In this document: positions 5,397-5,728 of the stretch, piece by piece
Layout: the number at the start of each line of letters is the position of its first letter
Numbering within the stretch: position 1 is the first letter of the stretch
DNA from: Acidimicrobiales bacterium
GTDB lineage: Bacteria; Actinomycetota; Acidimicrobiia; Acidimicrobiales; SHLQ01
Direction: 5' to 3'
NCBI GenBank assembly: GCA_013002375.1
Contig: JABDJW010000359.1
Coordinates: 1 to 5,728, forward strand
Length of the DNA: 5,728 nt
The notes under the pieces: model-generated
Told to the model about the DNA's origin: nothing
Database searches by the model: none
What the model saw: the letters and a program-made list of their open reading frames with translations, nothing else
Made by a program: the position numbers and the translations under genes

Positions 5397-5728
5397 ATGG
5401 CTGCATTTGATCTCGTGGTTCGAGGAGGAACACTCGTCGACGGGACCGGCGCGCCGCCGCGTACTGCCGACGTCGCGGTGAAGGACGGCCTGGTTGCTGC
5501 GGTCGGCTCAGCCGAAGCCGGCAAGGTCGACGGCTCGGGCGCTCGCGAGGTCGATGCCGGCGGTGCCCTCGTTGCGCCCGGCTTCGTCGACATCCACACC
5601 CACTACGACGGCCAGGCCGCGTGGGACAGCCGGATGCAGCCCTCGAGCTGGCACGGCGTGACCACCGTGGTGTTCGGCAACTGCGGTGTGGGTTTCGCGC
5701 CAGTGCACGACGATGATCACGACAAGCT
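5397..5728 (+). CDS. N-acyl-D-amino-acid deacylase-type amidohydrolase, 3' end missing
   Basis: The first 110 codons of an amidohydrolase-superfamily enzyme are present and the frame runs off the window. Family members hydrolyse N-acylated D-amino acids (D-aminoacylase) or related cyclic amides using zinc in the cytoplasm. Residues 4-18 (FDLVVRGGTLVDGTG) form the N-terminal beta-sandwich strand. DIHTHYDGQ carries the metal-binding HxH at residues 67 and 69. SSWHGVTTVVFGNCGVGFAPV follows, with Cys96 at 5682-5684, which coincides with the zinc-ligand Cys I recall for Alcaligenes D-aminoacylase. ATG 5397 is chosen because GGGGG sits four bases upstream and the conserved DLVVRGG strand begins just after it. 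The full protein should be about 500-580 residues. Exact substrate is unknown. The repeat element ends 52 bp before the start. Confidence 0.87.
   Translation, partial: MAAFDLVVRGGTLVDGTGAPPRTADVAVKDGLVAAVGSAEAGKVDGSGAREVDAGGALVAPGFVDIHTHYDGQAAWDSRMQPSSWHGVTTVVFGNCGVGFAPVHDDDHDK

Noticed and set aside
5372..5410. Twelve-codon upstream reading frame (GTG 5372) overlapping the amidohydrolase start
   Set aside because: There is no supporting ribosome site or conservation visible; a short frame like this is expected by chance.
4732..5433. 233-residue minus-strand frame across the small gene and the repeat element
   Set aside because: It spans antisense coding and all four repeat copies, has no recognisable domain, and its repeated Asn-Val-Asp-Leu-Thr-Pro type segments are just translated repeats.

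Overview
The window is high-GC DNA with the gene content of an actinobacterium. Pointers are the high G+C, GTG starts that look leaderless, and an RNase J gene close to ftsK, an arrangement also found in mycobacteria (recalled, not searched). An Acidimicrobiia-like relative is my guess; nothing in the window proves the class.

Layout. Positions 2-1357 (+) hold the 3' four-fifths of RNase J (rnj); its first ~100 codons lie upstream. It converges, with a 10-bp gap, on a minus-strand gene (1368-2006) for an FMN-binding pyridoxamine-phosphate-oxidase-like flavoprotein. A 207-bp divergent spacer separates that gene from ftsK (start most likely GTG 2214, end 4748, +), a complete membrane-anchored DNA translocase. 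After a GC-rich hairpin, a tiny two-helix membrane protein (4807-5055, +) begins on a GTG seven bases downstream of a -10-like hexamer. The window ends in the first 110 codons of an N-acyl-D-amino-acid deacylase-type amidohydrolase (5397 onward, +).

The notable non-coding part is 5056-5396. It contains a symmetrical repeat element at 5131-5344: two tandem copies of a GGGGTCAGGTCT-type unit on a 34-bp period, a 92-bp hairpin-rich core, then two inverted copies on the same 34-bp period. It looks like a non-autonomous, REP/MITE-like mobile palindrome inserted between the small membrane protein gene and the amidohydrolase gene. No transposase is encoded in the window.

The genes are not an obvious pathway. 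rnj (RNA decay and processing) and ftsK (chromosome segregation at division) are housekeeping genes. The flavoprotein, small membrane protein and amidohydrolase appear to be independently transcribed neighbours. I see no defence system, CRISPR array, tRNA or rRNA.
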